Source: Calothrix sp. PCC 7716 (lineage in GTDB: Bacteria > Cyanobacteriota > Cyanobacteriia > Cyanobacteriales > Nostocaceae). Taken from it: a DNA stretch of 64,000 bases. Every line of letters begins with the position of its first letter. The stretch's first letter is position 1. The stretch lies in assembly GCF_019977735.1 (NCBI RefSeq), contig NZ_AP025018.1:1736001-1800000 (forward strand), given 5' to 3'. Positions 1-8,533 of this stretch are shown here, one piece after another. The position numbers and the translations under genes are program-made. Under the pieces are notes generated by a model. It had not been told where the DNA came from and made no database searches. It saw only the letters and a program-made list of their open reading frames with translations.

Positions 1-160
1 TATTGATAATAAAAATTGCTGATTCAGGCGCCGCTACATTTACACATACTACATAGATAACTCCAATTATTAAAACTTATTAAAAATGTTTGTATAAAGA
101 ATATTTGCTGTTTAATAATTGTATACTATCGTTCGTTGCACAAAAAGGTAAAATCACTTC

Positions 161-1153
161 ATGATTGACCACGATAGCTTGTTTAAAAAGTTAATACAGA
201 ATTTTTTTCTTGATTTCATCGAGTTATTCTTTCCAGATATCAGTGATGTTTTGGATAAAGACTCGATAACATTTTTCCCACAAGAGATACTGACAGATGT
301 AAGAAAAGGCGAAAAAAAGATTATAGACGTATTAGTCCAAGCAAAATACAAAAACGAGACGACGCTATTTATTATACACATCGAGCATCAGTCTTATATT
401 CAAAAAGACTTTAGCGAACGAATGTTTTTATACTTTGCCGATTTATTTAAAATCTATGGGATTCCAATAATACCAATCGTTATTTTCTCTCATGATGCAC
501 CGTTGACTGTACAACCATCTAGCTTCAACATCAGCGCTAGAGGCAAGAATGTATTGCAGTTTGATTATGAAGTTGTTCAGTTAAATCAACTCAACTGGCA
601 AGACTTCATGAATATACAAAACCCTGTTGCCAGTGCTTTAATGTCGAAAATGAAGATTGGTGCTTCAGAGCGTCCAATGGTAAAGCTAATTTCGCTACAG
701 TTACTTACTTCGTTGGGACTAAATGCTGCACAAGTCGGACAAATCTCCGGATTTATCGATACTTACCTAAAACTCAACACAGAGGAAGAAGAGGTGTTTA
801 ATTCACAAATTGCTACCATAGAATCAGAGAAAAAGGAGCAAGTTATGGAAATTGTCACTAGTTGGATGGAAAAAGGTATAGAGAAGGGTAAAGAACTAGG
901 TAGAGAGGAAGGTAAAGAACTAGGTAGAGAGGAAGGTAGGGAGGAAGGTATGCAACTAGGTAAAGAACTAGGTAAGCAAGAGGAAGCTGCATCGTTCGTT
1001 CTCCGCCTACTTCAACGTCGTTTCGGTAACTTAAGCCAAAGCCAGCAGGAACGTATTCAAGGTCTTTCCAGAAAACGTTTAGAAGAATTAGGGGAAGCGC
1101 TGTTAGATTTTAATTCAATAACCGATTTAAAAACCTGGCTCGCGCGCGTTTAA
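161..1153 (+). CDS. Rpn family PD-(D/E)XK nuclease-like protein with DUF4351 tail, copy 1
   Basis: A 330-aa protein of the Rpn / Transposase_31 type that is abundant in cyanobacteria. Residues about 1-220 form the PD-(D/E)XK-like domain, with Asp56 in the segment KKIIDVLVQ and Glu75/Gln77 in IEHQ, which fits the D...ExQ active site of this family. Residues about 238-270 are a run of charged G-x-E-L/E-G repeats, predicted as a helical linker. The last 55 residues match the DUF4351 C-terminal helical domain. Rpn proteins of enterobacteria are DNA nucleases that stimulate RecA-independent recombination; activity here is inferred. The start ATG begins the conserved MIDHDSLFKKL motif shared with the copies at 1593 and 28910. 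Its nearest homologue is the adjacent copy. Family assignment is secure, physiological role unknown. Confidence 0.85.
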   Translation: MIDHDSLFKKLIQNFFLDFIELFFPDISDVLDKDSITFFPQEILTDVRKGEKKIIDVLVQAKYKNETTLFIIHIEHQSYIQKDFSERMFLYFADLFKIYGIPIIPIVIFSHDAPLTVQPSSFNISARGKNVLQFDYEVVQLNQLNWQDFMNIQNPVASALMSKMKIGASERPMVKLISLQLLTSLGLNAAQVGQISGFIDTYLKLNTEEEEVFNSQIATIESEKKEQVMEIVTSWMEKGIEKGKELGREEGKELGREEGREEGMQLGKELGKQEEAASFVLRLLQRRFGNLSQSQQERIQGLSRKRLEELGEALLDFNSITDLKTWLARV

Positions 1154-1592
1154 ATTGTATATCACCTGGTTGCTGGCGCCTTCACAATACAACAAATGGG
1201 CGCCTTTCCACATTGGAGACAAGTTATGAAAATTGAAACTCAGCTAAATTTCAATGCAATGTGAAAGCTACTTCTATTGATGGCTTAACCCATAACCTTC
1301 AAATAAAAAAACAATACTGTACGGGCGGGTTAACCCACAACCTTCAAACAAAAAACAATCTTTGTAAACCCGCCCCCAAATCATACAATTAATTAAATAC
1401 TCACGATTACGCGACCATTTATTATGATTATTTATTGATAATAAAAATTGCTGATTTAGGCGCCGCTACATTTACACATACTACATAGATAACTCCAATT
1501 ATTAAAACTTATTAAAAATGTTTGTATAAAGAATATTTGCTGTTTAATAATTGTATACTATCGTTCGTTGCACAAAAAGGTGAAGCGACTTC
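1154..1592. other. Intergenic DNA between Rpn copies: decayed copy remnant and 45-bp direct repeat
   Basis: No intact gene is visible. Around 1225-1245 the DNA resembles the segment starting the truncated third copy (2650-2665), so it looks like a decayed remnant. Two direct copies of about 37 bp (1285-1321 and 1330-1366, period 45) share the core TTAACCCAYAACCTTCAAA. From 1433 onward the sequence is the duplicated leader of copy 2, presumably containing its promoter. Confidence 0.6.
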
Positions 1593-2585
1593 ATGATTGA
1601 CCACGATAGCTTGTTTAAACAATTAATACAGAATTTCTTCCTTGATTTTATTGAGTTATTCTTTCCAGATATCAGTAATGTTTTGGATAAAGACTCTATA
1701 ACATTTTTCCCACAGGAGATACTTACAAACGTTAGAAAAGGTGAGAAAAAAATTATAGACGTATTAATCCAAGCAAAATACAAAAACGAGACGACGCTAT
1801 TTATTATACACATCGAGCATCAGTCCTATATTGAGAAAGACTTTGGTGAAAGAATGTTTTTATACTTTGCCGATTTGTATAAAATATACGGCATTCCGAT
1901 ATTACCAATCGTTATTTTCTCTCACGACGCACCGTTGACTATACAACCATCTTCGTTCAACATTAGCGCCGGAACCAAAAGTGTAATGCAGTTTGACTAT
2001 CAAGTCGTTCAGTTAAATCAACTCAACTGGCAAGACTTTGTAAATATACAAAACCCTGTTGCCAGTGCTTTGATGTCGAAAATGAAGATGGGTGCTTCAG
2101 AGCGTCCAATGGTAAAGCTAATTTCATTACAGGTACTTGCTTCGTTGGGACTAAATGCTGCACAAGTCGGACAAATCTCTGGATTTATAGATACTTACCT
2201 AAAACTCAATACAGAGGAAGAAGAAGTGTTTAATTCACAAATTGCTACCATAGAATCAGAGAAAAAGGAGCAAGTTATGGAAATTGTCACTAGCTGGATG
2301 GAAAAAGGTATAGAAAAGGGTAAGGAACTCGGTAGGGAGGAAGGTAGAGAAGAAGGTAGAGAAGAAGGTAGAGAAGAAGGTATGCAATTAGGTATGCAAC
2401 TAGGTGAGCAAAGTGGAACTGCGAAGCTAATCATACACTTACTTCAATGTCGTTTCGGCAACTTAAATCAAAGTCAGCAGGAACGTATTCAAGGTCTCTC
2501 TGCTAAACGTTTAGAAGAATTAGGGGAAGCGCTGCTAGATTTTAATTCCATTACCGATTTAAAACACTGGCTCGCGCGCGTTTAA
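1593..2585 (+). CDS. Rpn family PD-(D/E)XK nuclease-like protein with DUF4351 tail, copy 2
   Basis: 330 aa and close to copy 1 along its length, with the same Asp56, Glu75 and Gln77 positions of the PD-(D/E)XK-like domain and the same DUF4351 C-terminus ending in LARV. The Gly/Glu linker differs: here it is a run of REEG units followed by two MQLG units, showing that the in-frame 12-bp repeats expand and contract between copies. Catalytic positions are retained, so both copies could be active; the duplicated leader implies the same regulation. Function (DNA nuclease or recombination-promoting protein) is inferred from the family. Confidence 0.85.
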   Translation: MIDHDSLFKQLIQNFFLDFIELFFPDISNVLDKDSITFFPQEILTNVRKGEKKIIDVLIQAKYKNETTLFIIHIEHQSYIEKDFGERMFLYFADLYKIYGIPILPIVIFSHDAPLTIQPSSFNISAGTKSVMQFDYQVVQLNQLNWQDFVNIQNPVASALMSKMKMGASERPMVKLISLQVLASLGLNAAQVGQISGFIDTYLKLNTEEEEVFNSQIATIESEKKEQVMEIVTSWMEKGIEKGKELGREEGREEGREEGREEGMQLGMQLGEQSGTAKLIIHLLQCRFGNLNQSQQERIQGLSAKRLEELGEALLDFNSITDLKHWLARV

Positions 2586-2655
2586 ATTGTATATTACTTG
2601 GTTGCAGGCGCCTTCACAATACAACAACAGGCGCCTTTCACATTAGGGGCAAGTT

Positions 2656-2952
2656 ATGGAAATTGTTACTAGCTGGATGGAAAAAGGTATAGAACTAGGT
2701 TGGGAAGAAGGTTTTAAAATAGGTTGGGAAGAAGGTTTTAAATTAGGTATGCAAGAAGGCGTAGAACTAGGCAGGCAAAGTGCGGCAGCAACGCTAGTTC
2801 TGTGCCTACTTCAACGTCGTCTTGGGAGCTTAAGTCAAAGTCAGCAGGAACGTATTCAAGTTCTTTCTACAGAACGTTTAGAAGAATTATGGGATGCACT
2901 GTTAGATTTTAATTCAATTACCGATTTAGAAAACCGGCTCGCGCGCATTTGA
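2656..2952 (+). pseudogene. Truncated third Rpn/DUF4351 copy (C-terminal part only)
   Basis: A 98-codon open frame starting at an ATG that corresponds to the internal Met in VMEIVTSWMEKG of the full-length copies. It keeps the glycine-rich linker (W/F-E-E-G-F variants) and the whole DUF4351 tail but lacks the complete nuclease domain. The segment just upstream (2605-2655) resembles the DNA downstream of copy 1, so the 5' part was lost by deletion rather than by a point mutation. It might still be translated as a stand-alone DUF4351 peptide, but no nuclease activity is possible. It is best read as a remnant of a larger array. Confidence 0.65.
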
Positions 2953-2993
2953 ACTCTGTTCCCCTACTGCTCTGTGTGATTAATTTTGGGTTG

Positions 2994-3010
2994 GGTGGGC
3001 ACTGCCCACC
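2994..3010. terminator. Hairpin between convergent genes
   Basis: An 8-bp perfect inverted repeat (GGTGGGCA / TGCCCACC, one-base spacer) lies between the end of the truncated Rpn copy and the convergent DUF3318 gene. It is probably a transcription stop for one or both, and belongs to a motif common in cyanobacterial intergenic DNA. There is no strong T-run. Confidence 0.45.
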
Positions 3011-3022
3011 TTACATTTAATT

Positions 3023-3616
3023 TTACCTAGGAATACCCATAGAAGATAGCCCAGCAGTTGCGCGCAAGTTCTGAGTACGAATTAATTCGATAAAATCTAA
3101 ACAAGGGCGCCCTTCTATTTTTGCTACTATTTCTATAGCATTTAGCAAATGTTCTGCTGCTTCGGTTTCGGTATAATCTCGACGTTGTGCTATTTTTATT
3201 GCGGTAGTATCGGCGCCTATTTCTGAGTCTTGGTTATTATTTTGGCGCCATATTCGTAATACAGCCATTGAACTTAAACCCACAGCAGCTATAATACCTA
3301 TAACATCTCGTTGTGCTAATTCTACAAACCCACCCAATAAACCAGCGACTACTACACCTTGATAGATATCTGGCTTAAACCATTTTACTCCTGTCAACCA
3401 ACTTACTGTTCGCAGTAACAACATGTCACGTTGGGGTTTTGTTAAACGGCGCCACAAATCAAAGTTAATATATATAGGTCTATCAGAATTCCAAGGCAAT
3501 GGAAAAGCCACATCTATCACTTTAGCTTGCTCTGGCTTGCTGACTATTTTTACTGTCATCCTGCTTGATGCTGGCATTATTTCCAACAAGCGGCGAATCT
3601 CAATGTTCTGCTCCAT
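3023..3616 (-). CDS. DUF3318 domain-containing membrane protein
   Basis: A 197-aa protein matching the cyanobacterial DUF3318 family. The N-terminal half starts with an EIRRLLEIMPASSRM-type motif and contains the family signature around INFDLWRRL and the following SWLTG. Two hydrophobic stretches at about residues 105-120 and 124-142 look like membrane segments. The C-terminal third is hydrophilic and ends in a poorly conserved tail. The biochemical role of this family is unknown. The gene stands alone between the Rpn array and a divergent small gene. Confidence 0.8.
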   Translation of the reverse strand: MEQNIEIRRLLEIMPASSRMTVKIVSKPEQAKVIDVAFPLPWNSDRPIYINFDLWRRLTKPQRDMLLLRTVSWLTGVKWFKPDIYQGVVVAGLLGGFVELAQRDVIGIIAAVGLSSMAVLRIWRQNNNQDSEIGADTTAIKIAQRRDYTETEAAEHLLNAIEIVAKIEGRPCLDFIELIRTQNLRATAGLSSMGIPR

Positions 3617-3796
3617 ATTTTTGATATAAAATTGTGATTACTAAAACAAGCAACGAGCGTGGAATCATTGGACTACAGTAATATTTTTTACATAATCAAA
3701 TAATCTTGATTAATAAATATCACATAAAAAACTTCAAAATCAAACCCACACACATACAAATCAAATCAAATCAAATCAATTCTAATTCAACATACT

Positions 3797-4051
3797 ATGG
3801 AAGCTTTTGCATTTTTTCCGCCTGACTGGACTTCGGAGGCAATTCATGCTTACGATTTTTGTTGTCCCAAGTGCCATTCGAGTAGTTTGGAAGCAACACA
3901 AGTTTGGATTAACCGACGGGCGCCTGTAACTACTGAAAATTATAAACGTAAATGGCAAGAATTTTACCGTTGCCAGTGCGGCGCCGTTTGGTGGGCTTGG
4001 AGTAATGATAGGCCACCCACCAACTTAAAAAAACCAGACGACGAACTGTAG
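3797..4051 (+). CDS. Small zinc-ribbon-like conserved cyanobacterial protein
   Basis: An 84-aa protein with a CPKC pair near residues 24-27 and a second pair CQCG near residues 58-61, an arrangement expected for a zinc ribbon. It is rich in Trp (including WWAWSND) and has a short Pro/Lys tail. I do not recognise a function; the arrangement resembles small conserved cyanobacterial proteins. No convincing ribosome binding site precedes the ATG. The upstream region contains AATCA pentamer repeats (about 3758-3780). The gene is divergent from DUF3318 and convergent with the porin at 4189. Confidence 0.65.
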   Translation: MEAFAFFPPDWTSEAIHAYDFCCPKCHSSSLEATQVWINRRAPVTTENYKRKWQEFYRCQCGAVWWAWSNDRPPTNLKKPDDEL

Positions 4052-4141
4052 TTTGGCTTCAGGAACGGAACCCAACAAAAATCCAAACAAAAAAGCCCAC
4101 CAATTGATGAGCTTCTAGCAAATTCAATTAAATCACGATTA

Positions 4142-4173
4142 TTGTAGAGACGTTACATGTAACGTCTCTACAA
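4142..4173. repeat. Dispersed 32-bp perfect palindrome of the GTAGAGACG family
   Basis: Perfect inverted repeat with arms TTGTAGAGACGTTACA, lying just 3' of the porin gene end. Members of the same family (TGTAGAGACG...CGTCTCTACA) occur near 16918, 29890, 41291, 47357, 49167 and 55351. As RNA it would form a 16-bp stem and may terminate or stabilise the porin transcript. Confidence 0.85.
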
Positions 4174-4188
4174 AATATGTTCGTATTC

Positions 4189-5922
4189 TTAGAATGTGAA
4201 GGTTGTACGCAATGTACCAATGTAAATGGTATCGTTATCGTTGTTATGTTCTGGGTTGAAAATTACTAACAACGCAGGAGTTACCGAAACGTTGTCATTA
4301 AGTTGTAATCTGTACAAAGTCTCTAAGTGGTAAGAAGTATCTTCATCTATTTGACGTATACCAGTTGCATTACCTGCACGACCAGTTGCATCTATTCCTC
4401 TAAAATTGCTACCTGTAATTCTAGGAGGTTGCCCAAAAGTAACACCTAGTAAACTACCTTTGCTACCAAAGTCTCTAAGTGCTAGGTTTGCAGCCCAGTA
4501 TGTAGCAGTTGCATCTAATCTATTGTTATCTACTCCTGTTTCACCTGAGATGTCAGCTATACCATACCATCCACCGACTGCGATTTTATCACTTAGACGG
4601 AAGTTAACTTGGGCGCCGTAATGATTTGAAGAAGTCGCAATATTACCAAAAGGTTGGCTAGCCAAAGTACTACCTAAACTTTCAAATACGTTTACACCAC
4701 CACCTGCAGTTCTAGCGGCTGTAGCAGTAGCTGCGGTAAATGGATTTTGGTAACTATGTGCATAAGTTAAACCTATACCTAATTGTCTGCTGGGTTGGAA
4801 AGCAATCTGACCAATTGCAGCGTAGTTACTCTCAAAAAGACCATCTCTATCTAACGGACTGCTAGCACGATTTTCGCGTCCACCAGCTAGATAAGCAGCA
4901 GATACGGAAATTGCACCACTGGGGTTAAAGGTAATTGTTGCACCGGCACCACCAGCACCTTGGCGGTAAATTGGGCTAAAACGACCGTAGCGAGAAATTG
5001 AACCACGGCTGGAGCTTGCAAAGTCTGGGTTAAAGTTAGGGATGTTTTCCCATACCTCACCGTTATTAGCATCAACTTTGATACGAATAGCATCGCTCAA
5101 GTTGAAAGCGTAGTTAATTTTATCGATTTCAACACCGTTATTAGTGTTATTGTCGTAAGCTAAACGGGTCATGTTGGTACCCGTAACACTGCTATTGTTT
5201 ACAGTGTTTCCTGATTGCAAACGAATTTGCAACTGGTCTTTTCCACTAAAACTGCTGAGTAAGTTCAAACGAACACGCTGCGAGAAAACGGTGCTGCTGT
5301 TTTCGTCTAAATCTCTTCTTGTAGCTGGAGCACCAGTAACTAATGTACGAGAACTAACTGCTTGTTCTTCGCCAAAAGCATCAGAAACGCTAAAGATTGC
5401 TTCCCCGACTAACTTGGTTGTGGTGGAGAACTGGTTTGCTTCCAATTCAGCAGTGCGTGCTTCTAAGTTGTCAACGCGACCACGTAGGGTTGCTAGTTCT
5501 GCACTAAATTCTTCTTGTAAGCGTTGTAATGTCGCTAGGTCTTCTTTTCTAACCAGGTCAGCGGTTGCTGTTGCGATTAATTCGTTTACGCGGTCTAAAC
5601 AAGCGTTCAAACCTGCTGCGAATTCATAACGAGTTAGTGCGCGGTTTCCACGATAGGTTCCGTTAGGATAACCTGCGATACAACCGTAACGTTCTACTAA
5701 TGACTGTAATGCTTGGAATGCCCAGTCAGTAGGTTGTACGTCTGAAAACTGTGAAACTGATGTTACCTGACCTATATTATCGGACTTTTGGGCTTGTGCC
5801 ATTTCGCTAACCGAAGGCACGTTACCATTCATTTCGCCTGCTAAAGCGCTGTTTGCAGTAGCAAATGCCGCAGCTACAACAACCGGGCTTAACTTAATCG
5901 TGTTCCAAAGTAGTTTACGCAT
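4189..5922 (-). CDS. Iron uptake porin (SLH plus OprB-type barrel)
   Basis: An outer-membrane porin of the cyanobacterial Som / iron-uptake porin family, about 577 aa from the ATG chosen here. A signal peptide of about 28 residues (KLLWNTIKLSPVVVAAAFA) is followed by an SLH domain (about residues 45-105, with FSDVQPTDWAFQALQSLVE and the GYPNGTYRGN loop) that anchors to peptidoglycan. A short coiled coil (about 108-165) precedes a long beta-rich OprB-type barrel ending in the C-terminal aromatic TTFTF. A GTG six codons upstream (5940) is an alternative start; I prefer the ATG because the GTG lies in a leader motif (GGTGTGAGTGAG) conserved in front of the second porin. It is paralogous to the gene at 6602 but separated from it by a repeat-rich gap, so probably transcribed separately. 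Confidence 0.9.
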   Translation of the reverse strand: MRKLLWNTIKLSPVVVAAAFATANSALAGEMNGNVPSVSEMAQAQKSDNIGQVTSVSQFSDVQPTDWAFQALQSLVERYGCIAGYPNGTYRGNRALTRYEFAAGLNACLDRVNELIATATADLVRKEDLATLQRLQEEFSAELATLRGRVDNLEARTAELEANQFSTTTKLVGEAIFSVSDAFGEEQAVSSRTLVTGAPATRRDLDENSSTVFSQRVRLNLLSSFSGKDQLQIRLQSGNTVNNSSVTGTNMTRLAYDNNTNNGVEIDKINYAFNLSDAIRIKVDANNGEVWENIPNFNPDFASSSRGSISRYGRFSPIYRQGAGGAGATITFNPSGAISVSAAYLAGGRENRASSPLDRDGLFESNYAAIGQIAFQPSRQLGIGLTYAHSYQNPFTAATATAARTAGGGVNVFESLGSTLASQPFGNIATSSNHYGAQVNFRLSDKIAVGGWYGIADISGETGVDNNRLDATATYWAANLALRDFGSKGSLLGVTFGQPPRITGSNFRGIDATGRAGNATGIRQIDEDTSYHLETLYRLQLNDNVSVTPALLVIFNPEHNNDNDTIYIGTLRTTFTF

Positions 5923-6330
5923 CTTTGTATTCTCACTCACACCTACGTAATTATCTTACATGTGTCTGGGCGTTTTTGCTCATTTCTACAAAGATTTAAT
6001 TTAAATTATTTGCATTGGATTTATAAATAAAAGTCTTGACAATTCGTCAAATTTCTGGAATGCCGTATTTTACCCCTGTCAAGCCAGTTCAGCATTAGCC
6101 ATGATTTTACCTCCCAGCAGGTTAAGGCTAGGTTATGGAGGTTAAAAATGTACCTATACAGTTGTGGAAGTGTTATGGAACCTAGATTTTTATATGTAAC
6201 ATTTTTTACATAAAATTTTAGAAAAATTTGGGCACAAAAAAGCTGTTGATAACGTCCTAATACTTCTTGTTCAAAATTCGCCTGTTCTAACATAATTAAC
6301 AGAGTATATTTTTGTCAACAAGGTAAACTT

Positions 6331-6517
6331 GGCAACGGATGATAAACGGATGTAACGGATAACTGATTTTAAATAACTAGAAACCGGGCTTCTTACTGAG
6401 GATATTGCTAAAAAACGTTGATTTATCTTGAAGAAGCCCGGTTTCTTGATACTTATCGGACGCGGCGCCTGTTATAAACAAGTAAATCATCCGTTACATC
6501 CGCTCTCATCCGTTGCC
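6331..6517. repeat. Nested foldback element
   Basis: Outer arms with GGCAACGGATG and CGGATGTAACGGAT on the left reappear inverted at 6486-6517. Inside them a second inverted pair, AGAAACCGGGCTTCTT (6379-6394) and AAGAAGCCCGGTTTCTT (6431-6447), forms an inner hairpin. The whole is about 190 bp of self-complementary DNA in the gap between the two porins. The inner arms belong to a family also seen near 16411, 27651 and 56471; the outer motif recurs near 33258. The rest of the 5923-6601 gap shows no supported gene. Confidence 0.75.
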
Positions 6518-6522
6518 AGAAA

Positions 6523-6547
6523 ACCCCCATCTGGATTATATGGGGGT
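6523..6547 (-). terminator. Rho-independent terminator of the second porin gene
   Basis: On the minus strand ACCCCCAT and ATGGGGGT form an 8-bp GC-rich stem followed by TTTTC, about 55 bp past the stop codon of the porin at 6602. A good match to an intrinsic terminator. Confidence 0.7.
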
Positions 6548-6601
6548 GGGATTAAATTATTGGAGGATTACTGGAAAAAGACAATCAACTAAGAGAAAAT
6601 C

Positions 6602-8389
6602 TTAGAATCTGAAGGTAGTACGAACAGTACCAACGTAAACGGTGTCGTTACGGTCGTTGTGTTCTGGGTTGAAGATAACCATTAAAGCTGGAGCAACAGT
6701 GATGTTATCGCTGATTTGCATCCGGTAAAGAGCTTCTAAGTGGTAAGAGGTATCAGAATCTTTTTGCTCGATTCGTGTTCTAGTACCATTTACTAGAGCT
6801 ACTGTTGGATTGAAGTCGCTGCCGGTTACCTTGGGAGCTTGACCGAAGGTTAAAGCAAGCATATTACCTTCTTTGATGAAGTCTTTAACTGTCAAGTTAG
6901 CAGCCCAGTAGAACATCTCTGCGCTGTCACCTTTGACTACTACATCACGATTTCTGATTTGGGCAGCTGTGGCGCCAACAGCGTTGGTTTCAGCAGTAGC
7001 GTTAGAGAAACCTAACCAACCGCCAAAAGCAACTTGAGGGTTGAATTTGTAGTTAGCTTGCAAACCGTAGTGGTTGGAAGAAGTAGGAATGTTAGCGGTA
7101 GTACCAGAAACAAATGGTGCGTTTGCTAAATTGCTACCAGTCGAGCCAAATAAGTTTACGCCACCAGCAGAATTTTGGTAGCTACGAACGTAAGCAGCAC
7201 CTAAGCTGAAGTTGTCGTTGACTTTGTAAGCAACTTGCCCTAAAGCAGAGTAGTTACCATCAAACAAACCTCTACCAACTGAAGGGTCGTTTGTAACGTT
7301 GTTGCTACCACCAGCTAAGTAACCAAAAGAAGCACTCAACTTACCTGCAGGGTTAACGGTAACGGTTGCACCAGCACCACCAGAACCTTGACGGTAGATA
7401 GGGCTGAAACGACCGTAGCGAGAAATAGAACCTTGGCTAGAGCTAGCTAGGTCTGGGTTGAAGTTGTTGACGTTCTCGAAGAACTCACCATTGTTTGCAT
7501 CAACAGTGACGCGAACTTTGTCGCTCAAGTTGAATGCATATCTGATTTTGTCGAGTTGAACGTTGTTGCTAGTGTTGTTGTCAAATGCCAAACGGGTCAT
7601 GTCAGTACCCGTAGCAGCAGAAGTACCTACAGGAGCCGTGCTTGCACCAGCATTGTTATTGCTGAGAACGTTTCCAGCTTGCATACGAATTTGCAATTGG
7701 TCTGTTCCACTGAAACTGCTGTTAAAGCTTAGACGTATACGGTCAGATAAGGTTGTGTTGCTGTCTAATCTTCTAGGAACTGCTGCTGTTGGAGTAACTC
7801 CGTTAACAACTGGGTTGTTAATTAAAGTACGTGAACTAACTGCGGCATCATCACCAAAAGAATCAGAAATGCTAAAAATAGCTTCGCCAGATAGCTTGGT
7901 GGTGGTGGAGAACTGTTTCTTCTCTAAAGTGGTGGTGCGCGCGTCTAATTCATCTACACGACCACGTAGGGTTGCGAGTTCATCAGCGAACTCTTCTTGT
8001 AAGCGTTGCAATGCACTTAAATCGTCTTTTCTAACTAAATCTGCGGTGGCTGTGGCAATCAATTCATTTACACGGTCTAAGCACGCATTTACACCAGCCG
8101 CAAACTCATAACGAGTCATTGCACGGTTGCCACGAAATGTACCGCCAGGATAACCTGCGATACATCCGTAACGCTCTACTAAAGACTGTAATGCTTGGAA
8201 AGCCCAATCGGTAGGCTGTACATCAGAAAACTGTGAAACTGAAGTTACTTGTCCGATGTCGTTCGATCCTGCTAGTTTAGCTACTGATGTTTCGTTTGCT
8301 TCAACTGCAAATGCGCTGTTTGAAGCAATGAATGTTGCAGCAACTAAAACTGGCGCCAACTTGATAACGTTCCAGAATAGCTTTGTCAT
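6602..8389 (-). CDS. Iron uptake porin (SLH plus OprB-type barrel), second copy
   Basis: About 595 aa from the ATG at 8389; an in-frame upstream start at 8440 would add 17 residues with no signal-peptide character. Architecture equals the porin at 4189: signal peptide (MTKLFWNVIKLAPVLVAAT), SLH domain with FSDVQPTDWAFQALQSLVE and GYPGGTFRGN, coiled coil, then a beta barrel ending TVRTTFRF. The N-terminal halves of the two proteins are nearly identical while the barrels differ in loop insertions, so substrate selectivity may differ. The family mediates passive uptake of inorganic ions including iron across the outer membrane. A Crp/Fnr regulator gene lies immediately upstream on the same strand, and a terminator follows. 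Confidence 0.9.
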   Translation of the reverse strand: MTKLFWNVIKLAPVLVAATFIASNSAFAVEANETSVAKLAGSNDIGQVTSVSQFSDVQPTDWAFQALQSLVERYGCIAGYPGGTFRGNRAMTRYEFAAGVNACLDRVNELIATATADLVRKDDLSALQRLQEEFADELATLRGRVDELDARTTTLEKKQFSTTTKLSGEAIFSISDSFGDDAAVSSRTLINNPVVNGVTPTAAVPRRLDSNTTLSDRIRLSFNSSFSGTDQLQIRMQAGNVLSNNNAGASTAPVGTSAATGTDMTRLAFDNNTSNNVQLDKIRYAFNLSDKVRVTVDANNGEFFENVNNFNPDLASSSQGSISRYGRFSPIYRQGSGGAGATVTVNPAGKLSASFGYLAGGSNNVTNDPSVGRGLFDGNYSALGQVAYKVNDNFSLGAAYVRSYQNSAGGVNLFGSTGSNLANAPFVSGTTANIPTSSNHYGLQANYKFNPQVAFGGWLGFSNATAETNAVGATAAQIRNRDVVVKGDSAEMFYWAANLTVKDFIKEGNMLALTFGQAPKVTGSDFNPTVALVNGTRTRIEQKDSDTSYHLEALYRMQISDNITVAPALMVIFNPEHNDRNDTVYVGTVRTTFRF

Positions 8390-8500
8390 TATTTTTCTCT
8401 CACTCACACCTAGTGGTTTTATCATTGAGCTGCTTCTCATAGTCTTTTTCCTCTACGAGAATTTACTTATGACTTCCAAACGAAGTGTAGCAAGAGTCGA

Positions 8501-8520
8501 TGGCTGATTTCTGTCAGCCA
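8501..8520. terminator. Hairpin between crp-like gene and porin
   Basis: A 7-bp stem (TGGCTGA / TCAGCCA) with a 6-nt loop sits just downstream of the Crp/Fnr gene. It lacks a T-run, so it may be an attenuating hairpin or part of the porin leader rather than a full terminator. Confidence 0.4.
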
Positions 8521-8533
8521 CCGCACGTTTTAT

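Larger units (their letters stand above)
1..2640. repeat. Tandem duplication, 1432-bp period, carrying Rpn-family genes
   Basis: Bases 1-160 reappear almost unchanged at 1433-1592, and the genes that follow are offset by exactly the same 1432 bp (161 versus 1593). The duplicated unit therefore includes the upstream leader as well as the coding sequence and about 80 bp downstream. Differences are mostly scattered substitutions plus changes in the Gly/Glu-rich repeat. The sequence after copy 1 still carries a decayed version of the segment that precedes the truncated third copy at 2656, so at least one further copy has eroded. This is read directly from the sequence; the true left end may lie outside the window. 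Confidence 0.9.

Noticed and set aside
154-381. Minus-strand frame opposite the first Rpn gene, repeated at 1544-1813
   Set aside because: Antisense shadow of a well-conserved coding sequence; its apparent conservation comes from the duplication.
5171-5629. 152-codon plus-strand frame inside the porin gene
   Set aside because: Antisense to the conserved SLH/coiled-coil part, and a similar frame recurs in the second porin only because those segments are homologous.
6021-6293. 90-codon minus-strand frame between the porins
   Set aside because: No ribosome binding site, atypical composition, lies in the upstream region of the porin at 4189.
7563-8111. 182-codon plus-strand frame inside the second porin
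   Set aside because: Shadow frame, Ser/Leu/Arg-rich and with no ribosome binding site.
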